Under the pieces are notes generated by a model that did not search any database, had not been told where the DNA came from, and worked only from the letters and a program-made list of their open reading frames with translations. From CADEFX01 sp050260355 (GTDB taxonomy: Bacteria; Pseudomonadota; Alphaproteobacteria; Rhizobiales; Hyphomicrobiaceae): DNA of 64,000 nt. The position numbers and the translations under genes are program-made. Each line of letters starts with the position of its first letter. Positions within the stretch are counted from its first letter, which is position 1. Location: the NCBI GenBank assembly GCA_050260355.1, contig JBLNBZ010000046.1, forward strand, positions 1-64,000, given 5' to 3'. This document shows positions 43,357 to 52,010 of the stretch, piece by piece.

Positions 43357-43632
43357 TCAGGCCTTGGCTGCGTTGGCCGCCGTCCCTGGTCCTTCCATCA
43401 GCGCCTTCACGCGGTCGACCACGGAGCCCACGGTCTTGAAGTCGGCGGCTTCTTCGTTGGCGTTATAGGGGATCTCGATCCCGAACGTGTCCTCGATATC
43501 GAATACGATCATCGCCAGATCGAGCGATTCGATCTTCAGGTCCGTAAGCGCCGTCTGGAGCGAGATGTCGTCCCTCGGCTCCTTCATGTGCTTTTTGAGG
43601 ATGTCGATGATCTTGGTGGCTACATCGTCCAT
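43357..43632 (-). CDS. Acyl carrier protein
   Basis: This 91-residue ACP carries acyl chains on a phosphopantetheine arm attached at Ser36 in the motif KIESLDLAM. VFDIEDTFGIEIPYN forms the recognition helix region. GGGAG lies seven bases before the ATG at 43632. It is co-directional with the KAS gene and divergent from the acyl-CoA ligase. The paralogue at 3066-3383 aligns residue for residue but has Pro at position 36. It is probably a specialised ACP, since general AcpP usually sits with fabD/G/F. Confidence 0.9.
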   Translation of the reverse strand: MDDVATKIIDILKKHMKEPRDDISLQTALTDLKIESLDLAMIVFDIEDTFGIEIPYNANEEAADFKTVGSVVDRVKALMEGPGTAANAAKA

Positions 43633-43976
43633 TGCACTCTCCCACCCCGTGAGACGCACACACAGGGCCATCGCTACCGGCATCCTACTAGAGCAGGCCC
43701 GGCCCAAGGGCAAGCTTCGCCGTCACATAACCGTAAACACCATTCAAGTCCAGATCACGCAAAGAGATCAGGGGCCCGAAGGCGCTCGGCTGCCCTGCGA
43801 CAGCGGCTGGTTTTCGAGCACAAAAGCGTGTTCTATGGCAAGATGCGAACCAAGTTGCATGCGAGCCTTGCGAGGGGTCCCGAGCTTCTTGGTCCAGTGG
43901 GGATTGCGCAAACAAAACAGGACTGATGGCCAGAGGGTCCCACCGGCGTAACTCAGAAGGGGGGGAGGAGGCGACC
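43633..43976. promoter_or_regulatory. Divergent promoter region, ACP / acyl-CoA ligase
   Basis: These 344 bases lie between two lipid genes and have no protein-like frame. They hold promoters for both sides and probably the site for the MerR-type regulator encoded downstream of the ligase. I could not find a clear MerR-style spaced palindrome. Confidence 0.4.
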
Positions 43977-45713
43977 ATGGCAGGAACCGAGGCGCGCGCA
44001 CCGCGCGGTGCTCAGCCATCGGCAGACGCGGCATATCCTTGGCTGACCCGCTATCCGGACGGTGTCGACTGGCACCAAACCTTCACGCCAACGCCGATTT
44101 TCGAGCTTTTGGAGCAGTCGGCGAAGGCCTACCCGCGGCGGGTTTGCACCAATTTTCTCGGCAAGACACTCACTTATCGCGAGATCGCCCGGCTCGTCGA
44201 CCAGGCCGCGGCAGGCCTGCAGAAGCTCGGCGTCACCAAGGGCAGCAAGGTCGGCCTGCTGCTGCCCAACAGCCCAACCTTCATCATCTATTACTACGGC
44301 ATCCTCAAAGCCGGCGGCACGGTTGTTAATTATAATCCGCTTTATACGCTCGAGGAGCTCACTCACCAGGTCAAGGACAGCCAGACCGAGCTGATGGTCA
44401 CGCTGGACCTCAAGCTCCTATTCGACAAGGTCGAGGCCCTGGTGGCGGCAGGGACCCTGCCGCGGGCCATCGTCGCCTCGTTCCCGGCGCTGCTGCCGGC
44501 CGCCAAGTCCGTGCTCTTCAAGCTGTTCAAGGGCAAGGAGCTAGCCGCCCCGGCCAGGTCGCCCGTCGCCGCCCGGCTGATCGCCGATGCGCACGTCCTG
44601 AAGAATGACGCCAGCTACCAGCGTCCCACGATCGATCCGTGGAACGATGTCGCCGTGCTGCAGTACACGGGCGGCACGACCGGGACGCCCAAAGGCGCGA
44701 TGCTGACCCACGCCAACGTCTCGGTGAACTGTCAGCAGGGAGCGGCGTGGGGCATCAACCTGAAACGCGGGCAAGAGCGAGCGCTCGCCGCCCTGCCTTT
44801 CTTCCATGTCTTCGCCATGACCGTGGTGATGAACCACGCGCTCTCCCAGGGCGCCGAGCTCATCATCATGCCGCGCTTCATCCTCGCCGACGCCATGAAG
44901 CTGATCGACAGCACCAAGCCGACGGTGATGCCCGGCGTGCCGACCATGTTCATCGCCATGCTCGGCCATCCCAAGCTCAAGAAGTTCGATTTGTCCTCGC
45001 TCAAGTATTGCGTGTCGGGAGGCGCGCCGCTGCCGGTGGACGTGAAGCAGAAATTCGAGGCCCTCACCGGCTGCAAGCTGGTCGAGGGCTACGGACTGAC
45101 CGAGGCCTCACCCAACGTCACCTGCAATCCCGTCGAGGGCCCGGTGAAGGAAGGCTCGATCGGCCAGCCGCTGCCTGGCACGATCGTGTCCCTGCGCGAT
45201 CTGGCCGATCCCACCAAGGAAGTCCCGCTCGGCGAGAAGGGCGAGATCTGCATCAAGGGCCCGCAGGTCATGAAGGGATACTGGAACAGGCCCGAGGAGA
45301 CGGCCGATCAGTTCGTCGGCGATTACCTGCGCACGGGCGATGTGGGAATCATGGACGGCGAAGGCTTCATCTTCATCGTCGACCGCATCAAGGATCTCAT
45401 CATCTGCTCGGGCTACAACGTCTATCCGCGCCGCATCGAGGAGGCCATCTACGAGCATCCGGCGGTCGAGGAGGTCACCGTCATCGGCATCAAGGACAAG
45501 TATCGCGGCGAGGCGCCCAAGGCCTTCATCAAGCTCAAGGACGGAGCCGCGGCGACGAAAGAGGCCATTCTCAAGCATCTGGAGTCGAAGATCTCGCGCA
45601 TCGAGATGCCGGCCGAGATCGAGTTTCGCGACCAGCTGCCCAAGACGATGATCGGCAAACTTTCCAAGAAAGAGCTGAAGGCAGAGGAGGCGCGCCGCCA
45701 AAGGGGCGCCTAA
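43977..45713 (+). CDS. Long-chain fatty acid--CoA ligase (FadD-like)
   Basis: This 578-residue AMP-forming ligase activates fatty acids to acyl-CoA. Signature motifs are the P-loop YTGGTTGTPKGAML, the AMP-binding VEGYGLTEASPNV, TGDVGIMDGEGF, and the fatty-acid signature DRIKDLIICSGYNVYPRRIE. The C-terminal catalytic Lys is in LPKTMIGKLSKKEL. A strong GGGGGAGGAGG precedes the ATG at 43977. It is followed after 26 bases by a MerR regulator gene, which likely controls it, and faces the divergent ACP gene. It feeds beta-oxidation or PHA synthesis. Confidence 0.92.
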   Translation: MAGTEARAPRGAQPSADAAYPWLTRYPDGVDWHQTFTPTPIFELLEQSAKAYPRRVCTNFLGKTLTYREIARLVDQAAAGLQKLGVTKGSKVGLLLPNSPTFIIYYYGILKAGGTVVNYNPLYTLEELTHQVKDSQTELMVTLDLKLLFDKVEALVAAGTLPRAIVASFPALLPAAKSVLFKLFKGKELAAPARSPVAARLIADAHVLKNDASYQRPTIDPWNDVAVLQYTGGTTGTPKGAMLTHANVSVNCQQGAAWGINLKRGQERALAALPFFHVFAMTVVMNHALSQGAELIIMPRFILADAMKLIDSTKPTVMPGVPTMFIAMLGHPKLKKFDLSSLKYCVSGGAPLPVDVKQKFEALTGCKLVEGYGLTEASPNVTCNPVEGPVKEGSIGQPLPGTIVSLRDLADPTKEVPLGEKGEICIKGPQVMKGYWNRPEETADQFVGDYLRTGDVGIMDGEGFIFIVDRIKDLIICSGYNVYPRRIEEAIYEHPAVEEVTVIGIKDKYRGEAPKAFIKLKDGAAATKEAILKHLESKISRIEMPAEIEFRDQLPKTMIGKLSKKELKAEEARRQRGA

Positions 45714-45739
45714 GGGGGATTGCGTGAGGGGCGGGTGCA

Positions 45740-46159
45740 ATGGCTGACGCACCAACGCCTGAGTCGGGCGAGGAGCGGCTCTATACCATCGGCGAGCTTG
45801 CCCGCGAGTACGAGTTGACCACGCGCGCCATTCGCTTCTACGAGGCCAAAGGGCTGATCTCGCCGCGGCGCAAGGGTTCCTCGCGCGCCTACGACAAGAG
45901 GGATCGCGCACGGCTGACCCTGGTCTTGCGCGGCAAGAACCTCGGCTTCTCGCTCGAGGAGATTAAGGAGTATCTCGAGCTTTACGACGCGGATGCGACG
46001 CAGACCCTCCAGCTCAAGCATCTGCTCGACAAGGTCGATCGGCGGATGGAGGAGCTGCGCCAGAAGCGCACCGATCTCGACCGCACGCTACGCGAACTCA
46101 GGAACATCAGAACGCAGGCGCTCGCGGCTCTCAAGCGGAGCAGGAGCGCATCCCGCTAG
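45740..46159 (+). CDS. MerR family transcriptional regulator
   Basis: This 139-residue regulator has the N-terminal MerR HTH LYTIGELAREYELTTRAIRFYE. A dimerisation coiled coil follows (LLDKVDRRMEELRQKRTDLDRTLRELRNI). There is no Cys-rich metal site, so it belongs to the metabolite- or acyl-CoA-responsive group (LiuR/PaaR-like). It is translated 26 bases after the acyl-CoA ligase gene, forming a two-gene operon with it. It probably controls fatty-acid degradation genes. Confidence 0.88.
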   Translation: MADAPTPESGEERLYTIGELAREYELTTRAIRFYEAKGLISPRRKGSSRAYDKRDRARLTLVLRGKNLGFSLEEIKEYLELYDADATQTLQLKHLLDKVDRRMEELRQKRTDLDRTLRELRNIRTQALAALKRSRSASR

Positions 46160-46249
46160 GATCCTAGATCGGTAGGAGCAGCACTCGCCCGACGCCGATG
46201 TGCCAGGCCACTGGCGTCGTCTTCCGTAACCGGCGCGCAGCTATAAGAA

Positions 46250-46282
46250 AAGGCCCGGCACCGTGCTTCGGCTCCGGGCCTT
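46250..46282 (-). terminator. Intrinsic terminator of the phasin gene
   Basis: AAGGCCCGG (46250-46258) pairs with CCGGGCCTT (46274-46282). Read leftward, the stem is followed by TTTTCTT, a typical Rho-independent terminator. It lies about 40 bases beyond the phasin stop codon and may also insulate the convergent MerR operon. Confidence 0.8.
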
Positions 46283-46321
46283 CGATGGCAGACGGTGCGA
46301 TCCTGCTCGCTGCGGGCGGGA

Positions 46322-46777
46322 TCAGACCGACTTTTTCATCTGCTCGAAGGACTTCATCGCGACCTGGTTGGCGGTCTCGAAGGTCTGCTGAGCAACGCGC
46401 GTCGAAAGCTCGAAAAGCTCGCGGGTCTGCTCGCCCGCAAGAGCAAGCTGCTTCTGGACGAAATCGGCCTGCAAACGTGCCGCTTCCGGCAGTGTCTTTG
46501 CCTTGGCCATCGCCTGGGCGGCGTCGAACGCAGCGCCCGTGTTGATGGTGGCGTTGTCGATCACCTTCGCCCCGATGGCCTTGGCACCGGCCTGGGTCGC
46601 GAGCAAAAGCTCCTCGGCAACCTTGGCTTGGCCCTTTGCGACCGTGCTCAGCTTGTCGAAAGCGTCGCGGCTCTTGGCAACGCTCTCCTCGGCAAAAGCC
46701 TGGATGTTCTCGGGAAAGCGGGCGGACCTGGCAGCGTTGAGGAATTCCTCGGCCTGTCGCTTCATGTACTCGTTCAT
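46322..46777 (-). CDS. Phasin family protein
   Basis: This 151-residue helical protein coats polyhydroxyalkanoate granules. It contains MNEYMKRQAEEFLNAARS, a long run of Ala/Lys/Glu-rich amphipathic helix and the family core LQADFVQKQLALAGEQTREL with FETANQVAMKSFEQMKK. GGAGAGAG precedes the ATG. Phasins are usually repressed by PhaR when no polymer is present; two repeated TGCA-type elements lie upstream. The intrinsic terminator follows. No phaC is in the window. Confidence 0.9.
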   Translation of the reverse strand: MNEYMKRQAEEFLNAARSARFPENIQAFAEESVAKSRDAFDKLSTVAKGQAKVAEELLLATQAGAKAIGAKVIDNATINTGAAFDAAQAMAKAKTLPEAARLQADFVQKQLALAGEQTRELFELSTRVAQQTFETANQVAMKSFEQMKKSV

Positions 46778-46834
46778 TTGGGTCTCTCTCCTGCGGGCTC
46801 GGGCTGACGTGCCTCATATACAGGCATATGTTTG

Positions 46835-46865
46835 TGCATTGCAACATATTTCTTGCGATGCAGCA
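46835..46865 (-). promoter_or_regulatory. Twin TGCA-type repeats upstream of phasin gene
   Basis: TGCATTGCAACA (46835-46846) and TGCGATGCAGCA (46854-46865) are related 12-mers whose starts are 19 bases apart, in an A/T-rich stretch 60-90 bases before the phasin start. Tandem TGC/GCA elements are the type of site bound by the PHA regulator PhaR in alphaproteobacteria. Candidate only. Confidence 0.45.
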
Positions 46866-46935
46866 TAGTTCCCGTGCGGAACCCGATACGATGGGCTTCC
46901 CGCCATTTTGCAGGGCACAATATTCCGAACGCCGA

Positions 46936-48315
46936 TCAAGGGGTTAAAGGCGTGAAGACCTCCCGATATCCCATCACCGAACGATCAAACAGAATGTCCT
47001 GAGGCCTCAGCGCCCGCGCCAGCGCCAGACCCTCGAGGGACCGGCAGCGCGATAATGCCACATATGTCTGGCCATGTGCGAAGGTTCCGCGCCCGAGGTC
47101 GATATACACCCGGTCCAGCGTCAGTCCCTGGCTCTTGTGAATGGTCAGGGCCCAGGCGAGCCGCAGCGGGTACTGGCGGAACGTCCCGGCCACCGTCTCG
47201 ACGATCTTCTGCTCCGCCTGGTCGTAGGCATAGCGCCGCGCTTCCCACGATACGGGCTCGATCTCATGCTCCTCGCCCGCGACCTCGACCCACACCTGCT
47301 CGTCCTCGAGCCTGGAGATGCGGGCGATCGTTCCATTGACCCAGCGCCCGTCGCTGTCGTTGCGCAAGAGGATGACCTTGGCGCCGGGCTTCAACACAAG
47401 CGTCTGGTCGGTCGGATGTGCGCCCTGGTTGAACTCTCCGGTCACGGCTGCCGCGTACTCGCGTGCTCGCCCCGGCAGAGCGTTCAGAAACGCCATGTTG
47501 ATGCGGTGCGCCGCTGCATTGGTGGGCGTCAGGATGACGAACGGCTCGCCTTCCGCGAGCGTGCGGATTGGCGCGACACGCTGATTGAGTAGCGCCAGAT
47601 CCGTGCTGTCCGCCTCGCCGTCCCGCACGCGATTGAGTACCGACAACAAGGCCTCGTCGCGCTGGCGGAAGACGTGTGTCAGCTCGAGCAGCGACGTACC
47701 GTGTCCCTCGCGGAGCGCAGAGATGCTGAAGAAGAACGGTCCACCATGCGCGGATTCCAGATGCTCTGCGACCTCGGCCTCCTGGACCACGGGCGGTAGC
47801 TGATGCAGGTCGCCGAAGAGCAGCAGGCGCACGCCGCCGAATGGCTCCCGAGGGCGGCCCCGGTTCACCCGGAGCGACTGATCGATGGCCCACATGAGGT
47901 CCGAGCGGACCATCGACACCTCGTCGATGACGAGCAGCTTCAGCCTTCGCATGGCGCTGCCGTTGCGGCTGCGGCGGATATCGTCCGGCCGGATCAGCCG
48001 CGGTGGAAAGCCGAAGAAGGAATGGATGGTCTGCCCGCCGACGTTGACGGCTGCCAGACCCGTCGGCGCGAGGACAACCATCTCTTGCTCGGCACGATCG
48101 CGCAGCGCGCGCAACAGCGTCGATTTGCCCGTGCCGGCGCGTCCCGTGACGAACAAATGTCCATCGCCGTCGCGCAGAAACTGCAGTGCGGCGTGATACT
48201 CGGTTGTCGGCTCGGTGCCGGCCGGCCAACCTCGGTCCGAAGCCGTCGCGGGCTCAGCTCCCCTGGGGGCTGACGCCGCCGGCGCGTGTGCGCTGCCCGC
48301 TGACTTCCGTGGCAT
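46936..48315 (-). CDS. Pif1/RecD-like ATP-dependent helicase (AAA family)
   Basis: This 459-residue helicase has Walker A FVTGRAGTGKSTLLRAL (about residue 55-70), motif Ia VLAPTGLAAVNVGGQTIHSFF, Walker B KLLVIDEVSMVRSDLM, motif III LLLFGDLHQLPPV, and the C-terminal UvrD_C_2-like WALTIHKSQGLTLDRVYIDL with YVALSRCRSLEGL. This is the bacterial Pif1-like group that unwinds DNA 5' to 3'. The first 35 residues are Pro/Ala-rich. It is divergent from leuB. It may be a G-quadruplex or recombination helicase (inference). Confidence 0.88.
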   Translation of the reverse strand: MPRKSAGSAHAPAASAPRGAEPATASDRGWPAGTEPTTEYHAALQFLRDGDGHLFVTGRAGTGKSTLLRALRDRAEQEMVVLAPTGLAAVNVGGQTIHSFFGFPPRLIRPDDIRRSRNGSAMRRLKLLVIDEVSMVRSDLMWAIDQSLRVNRGRPREPFGGVRLLLFGDLHQLPPVVQEAEVAEHLESAHGGPFFFSISALREGHGTSLLELTHVFRQRDEALLSVLNRVRDGEADSTDLALLNQRVAPIRTLAEGEPFVILTPTNAAAHRINMAFLNALPGRAREYAAAVTGEFNQGAHPTDQTLVLKPGAKVILLRNDSDGRWVNGTIARISRLEDEQVWVEVAGEEHEIEPVSWEARRYAYDQAEQKIVETVAGTFRQYPLRLAWALTIHKSQGLTLDRVYIDLGRGTFAHGQTYVALSRCRSLEGLALARALRPQDILFDRSVMGYREVFTPLTP

Positions 48316-48489
48316 GCCTGTCTCCTGATACTACGAGCCGGCGTATCTGCGCCGCGAGGCCCTGTCAAAGCCTGGTGGCCACTGGCTGCGAAATGGCTCA
48401 GGCGGCGCGGCTTGCTTGCACCCACGGGCCGGACCGGTTAGCAATTCCGCTCTCGCCCTCCTGCACGACCCACGACGGAAACTCCCCAC

Positions 48490-49602
48490 ATGGCAACGCA
48501 AAACCTTCTCCTCCTGCCCGGCGACGGCATCGGTCCCGAGGTCATGGCCGAGGTCGAGCGATTGATCGGCTTCTTCAACAAGAAGAGCCGCAGCGAGTTC
48601 AAGATCGAGACTGATGTCGTGGGTGGCGCCGCCATCGACAAGCACGGCGTGCCGCTGGCGGACGAGACCCTTGCCAAGGCGAAACGCGCGGATGCCATCA
48701 TCTTCGGCTCGGTCGGTGGTCCGAAGTGGGCCAACGTGAAATACGAGAACCGACCCGAGGCCGGCCTCCTGAAGCTCAGGAAGGAGCTCGATCTCTTTGC
48801 CAATCTGCGTCCGGCCATATGCTACCCCGCGCTTGCGGAGGCGTCCTCGCTGAGGCGCGAGCATGTCGAAGGCCTCGACATCCTGATCTTGCGCGAGCTG
48901 ACCGGCGGCACCTATTTCGGCGAGCCGAAGGAGATCGTCACCCTGGAGGACGGTCAGAAGCGCGCCGTCGACACTACGGTCTATTCGACGCACGAGATCG
49001 AGCGGATCGCTCGCGTGGCATTCGATCTCGCCAGGCGGCGCCGCAACAAGGTGCACTCGGCGGAAAAGCATAACGTGATGAAGACCGGCGTCCTATGGAA
49101 GGAGGTCGTCACGGCCGTACACAAGAAGGAAGCGCAGGACGTCGAGCTGCAGCACATCCTTGCCGACGCCTGCGCGATGCAACTCGTTCGCAGCCCGAAG
49201 CAGTTCGATGTCATTGTGTGCGACAACCTGTTCGGCGACATGCTCTCGGACCAGGCCGCCATGCTCACCGGCTCCATCGGCATGCTGCCATCGGCCTCGC
49301 TCGGTGCGCCGGACACCAAGTCCGGCAAGCGTAAGGCGCTCTATGAGCCCGTGCACGGCTCGGCCCCAGACATCGCGGGCCAAGGGCTCGCCAATCCTAT
49401 TGCTCAGATGGCATCGTTCGGGATGGCGCTGCGCTACTCCTGCGACATGGGCAAGGAGGCCGATCTCATCGACAAGGCCATTGCGAACACGCTGGCGCGC
49501 GGCCTGCGCACCGCGGACATCATGCAGCCCAACATGCGCAAGGTGGGGACTGCCGAAATGGGCCGTGCCATACTGGAGGAGATCGAGAAGCTGGCTGCGT
49601 AA
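48490..49602 (+). CDS. leuB: 3-isopropylmalate dehydrogenase
   Basis: This 370-residue NAD-dependent beta-decarboxylating dehydrogenase catalyses the third step of leucine synthesis. Family marks are LLPGDGIGPEVMAEV, FGSVGGPKWANV, LRKELDLFANLRPA, FDVIVCDNLFGDMLSDQAAML, and ALYEPVHGSAPDIAGQGLANP. Length and motifs are normal. The leucine-pathway isomerase genes are not next to it; the LeuC/LeuD-like genes in this window lie 23 kb away in a catabolic-looking operon and are of a different type. It is followed by an MhpD-like gene. Confidence 0.95.
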   Translation: MATQNLLLLPGDGIGPEVMAEVERLIGFFNKKSRSEFKIETDVVGGAAIDKHGVPLADETLAKAKRADAIIFGSVGGPKWANVKYENRPEAGLLKLRKELDLFANLRPAICYPALAEASSLRREHVEGLDILILRELTGGTYFGEPKEIVTLEDGQKRAVDTTVYSTHEIERIARVAFDLARRRRNKVHSAEKHNVMKTGVLWKEVVTAVHKKEAQDVELQHILADACAMQLVRSPKQFDVIVCDNLFGDMLSDQAAMLTGSIGMLPSASLGAPDTKSGKRKALYEPVHGSAPDIAGQGLANPIAQMASFGMALRYSCDMGKEADLIDKAIANTLARGLRTADIMQPNMRKVGTAEMGRAILEEIEKLAA

Positions 49603-49659
49603 GCTCCCTCGGCTCCTCGCCGCTATTCGGCAGCGCTGTCGGCTCCCTGGAGGGGAAAC

Positions 49660-50436
49660 ATGACGTTCGACCCAAAGGCAGCAGCTCGCTTCATTGCTGA
49701 GGCGCACCGCACGCGCGCGCCCTACCAGAACCTGCCGCCGGAGATCGCTCCGCAAACCGTGGCGGACGCCTACGCCGCGCAGGAGGCCCTGAAGGAGCTG
49801 TGGACCCCGCTCTACGGCCGATTGGCCGGCTTGAAGATCGCCACCACGACAAAGGTCATGCAGCAGCTCATGGGCATCGATCATCCCTGCGGGGGCATGA
49901 TCTACGAGCGGCGCGTCCACACATCGCCGGCTGCGATCAGGCTCGGCGACTACATGCACGTTGTGATCGAGTGCGAGCTGGCGGTCCGCATCGGCCGAAC
50001 CTTGGCGAAGAAGAGCACGCCCTATACGCGGGATGAGGCCCGCGCCGCCGTGAAGGCCGTCATGCCGGCATTCGAGCTGATCGAGGATCGCAATGCCGTC
50101 TACAAGGACTGCAAGGCCCTTTCTCTCATTGCCGACAACGCTTGGAACGCCGGTATCGTCCTTGGCGCGCCGGTCGAAGTCGCGGCTGATCTCGACTTGA
50201 ACGGTATCAGGGGGCGGCTCGAGACCGGCTCAGATACGCGCGAGGGATTGACTGACGACCCGATGGGTGCGCTGGCGTGGCTCGCCAATCTGGCGGCGGA
50301 TCGCGGCCGTCCGCTCGAAGCGGGAATGGTGGTCATCACCGGCAGCCTCATACCGACGCTGCCGATTCCTGCCGGCGAAAGCTTCGTGTTCGAGATCGCG
50401 GGGATCGGCAAAGTCGAGTTGTCGGCGACTGCCTGA
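49660..50436 (+). CDS. 2-keto-4-pentenoate hydratase-like (MhpD/FAH family)
   Basis: This 258-residue protein of the fumarylacetoacetate hydrolase-like hydratase group adds water to a 2-oxo-pent-4-enoate or decarboxylates an oxo-dienoate in meta-cleavage pathways. It contains LAGLKIATTTKVMQQLMGID, then IECELAVRIGRTL with the metal-binding Glu pair, VMPAFELIEDRN (Glu), and a C-terminal VVITGSLIPTLPIPAGESF. GGAGGGG before the ATG supports the start. No other meta-cleavage genes are adjacent. It may share a transcript with leuB (57-base gap). Confidence 0.85.
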   Translation: MTFDPKAAARFIAEAHRTRAPYQNLPPEIAPQTVADAYAAQEALKELWTPLYGRLAGLKIATTTKVMQQLMGIDHPCGGMIYERRVHTSPAAIRLGDYMHVVIECELAVRIGRTLAKKSTPYTRDEARAAVKAVMPAFELIEDRNAVYKDCKALSLIADNAWNAGIVLGAPVEVAADLDLNGIRGRLETGSDTREGLTDDPMGALAWLANLAADRGRPLEAGMVVITGSLIPTLPIPAGESFVFEIAGIGKVELSATA

Positions 50437-50491
50437 CCTCTCCTCGAGCCGCTCACCGAGGTAGCGGCGAGGTCGGCACCATGCCGTGACT

Positions 50492-51310
50492 TTAGACGTG
50501 GGCGTTGCCATTGGTTGGTGGATGCTGGCCGTTGGCCGCCGGATGTGGCTGCAGGCGAATGCGCGTCTCTTTCCCCGCGGTGCTTCGCACGATGCGCTGG
50601 TTGCGCTCGAGGTCCTGCAGCCAGCGGCGCACCGTGGGCGGGGATCGGCCGACCAGGTTGGCGAGCTCCGCCTGCGAGATCACGATCTCTCGGTTGGCCC
50701 CGATGCGGCCGCGTTGAGAGAGGCTGCTTCCTTCCGGCAGTTTCGTGAGGCGCGCCAGAACCTGGAGGAAGTCATCGGCCGACGATGTGGGTGCGAGCAA
50801 GGGCGCCGGGAGATTGTCGGCCGACGCCGCTGTCGGCTTGGATGATTCGGCACCCGGCGAGGCGGTCGGCCATGCAAGCCCCGGGAGCAGCCCGGCGGCG
50901 AGTTGGACGAACGCCCACGATAACGCGGCAAGGCCCAAGGAAGCCGAGCCGTGGTTCTGGAAGATTGGAAGCGCGGCCAGCATGAGAAGCGGAACCAGGA
51001 TGCAGTAGGTCGTGCACGCGAGCCACAGGGGAGCGACCAGCACGAAAGCCTGGAACCGCGATCTCTCCCAAATGCGCTCTGCGTGCAGGGTAAGGGTAAA
51101 CCGCAGGCCCTCGACGGCCACCGCCAGCGCCACGAGGTAGATGGCCGGAGAGGGAAAGGCGGCAAGGGGCCCGTCATTTGCCGGCGCGAGGGTACGACCG
51201 ACGTACCAGCTGCTCCCGACTGAGCCCAGCAGCGACACCGTCACGAAGAGGGCCGCGAAAGCCAATCCAACCGCTCTTGTCATCTCACTGCTGATGCGGA
51301 GGTCAGGCAT
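50492..51310 (-). CDS. Membrane-anchored helix-turn-helix protein
   Basis: This 272-residue protein has about four hydrophobic helices in residues 12-150 (AVGLAFAALFVTVSLLGSVG; VALAVAVEGLRFTL; FVLVAPLWLACTTYCILVP; LGLAALSWAFVQLAAGLLPG). A cytoplasmic winged HTH follows near residues 210-255 (VISQAELANLVGRSPPTVRRWLQDL). The topology is that of a membrane-bound one-component regulator. An Ala/Ser/Pro-rich linker joins the parts. I do not recognise a named family; the target is unknown. Similar proteins appear beside mobile-element or conjugation genes elsewhere, but none is here. Confidence 0.65.
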   Translation of the reverse strand: MPDLRISSEMTRAVGLAFAALFVTVSLLGSVGSSWYVGRTLAPANDGPLAAFPSPAIYLVALAVAVEGLRFTLTLHAERIWERSRFQAFVLVAPLWLACTTYCILVPLLMLAALPIFQNHGSASLGLAALSWAFVQLAAGLLPGLAWPTASPGAESSKPTAASADNLPAPLLAPTSSADDFLQVLARLTKLPEGSSLSQRGRIGANREIVISQAELANLVGRSPPTVRRWLQDLERNQRIVRSTAGKETRIRLQPHPAANGQHPPTNGNAHV

Positions 51311-51459
51311 CGTTTTCTGGAGGGCTCGGGAAGCTGTGGGACGTGCGCGACGGAGGTCTGTGGCGCCGCATGCTAGGCGCGCCTGAAGCGCACGCCATCC
51401 GGTATTGTCCTGCGAACTCCGGCGTCGATTGCTGAGCCTTGCGGCCAGGCCCGACGGCG

Positions 51460-51918
51460 TCAGACGCTCGGCTTCTCATCGCAGGTGGCCGCAGTCTCGG
51501 TGCGCCACATGCGTCCATTCCAGGAGCCTTGCTGGCGTGGGGGCGCGTCCTGCCGTCCCTGCTCGGAGCCGTACTCGTAAAGCTCGTAGCAATTCGGGCT
51601 CATCTTGACGACGCGGAAACAGCCGCCCTCGCCCGGGGGAGGGTAGCTGAAGCAGAACTCCAGCGGCGTGATCCACCACTTGCCGGGCCGGCGCACATGC
51701 TTCTCGCGGTAGTCGCTGGTTCCGTCCGTGAAGATGACCTCCGTCCAGGCTTTCCCGTCCGGGTAGATGCCGGCCAGCGACTTGCCGGAGAACTCCAGGC
51801 GAATGGCATCCGCCGGCATCCAGCGCAGCCGGTCTGCATCCTCCTGGGCGGCGGACACGCCCGCGGCGAAGATGAGAGAGAGCCCTGCAACTTGGCCCAC
51901 TCGGCACTTCCAGATCAT
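51460..51918 (-). CDS. Secreted hypothetical protein (DUF995-like)
   Basis: This 152-residue protein has a signal peptide (MIWKCRVGQVAGLSLIFAAGVSAAQ). The mature part contains RLEFSGKSLAGIYPDGKAWT, VIFTDGTSDYREKH and a C-terminal half with several Cys (FCFSY..GCFRV, SPNCYELYEYG), probably forming disulfides in the periplasm. The SGKSLxGxYxDG..W pattern recalls small DUF995-type secreted proteins of rhizobia; I am not certain. GGGAG six bases upstream fixes the ATG at 51918. Confidence 0.6.
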   Translation of the reverse strand: MIWKCRVGQVAGLSLIFAAGVSAAQEDADRLRWMPADAIRLEFSGKSLAGIYPDGKAWTEVIFTDGTSDYREKHVRRPGKWWITPLEFCFSYPPPGEGGCFRVVKMSPNCYELYEYGSEQGRQDAPPRQQGSWNGRMWRTETAATCDEKPSV

Positions 51919-52010
51919 CGCAAGCTCCCGGTCCGACAGAACCGATGCACAATACGACGAAGGAAGTTGGGTGGTCGGTAGAGTGAGGCTCGACGGTTTG
52001 TCGCACGTGC

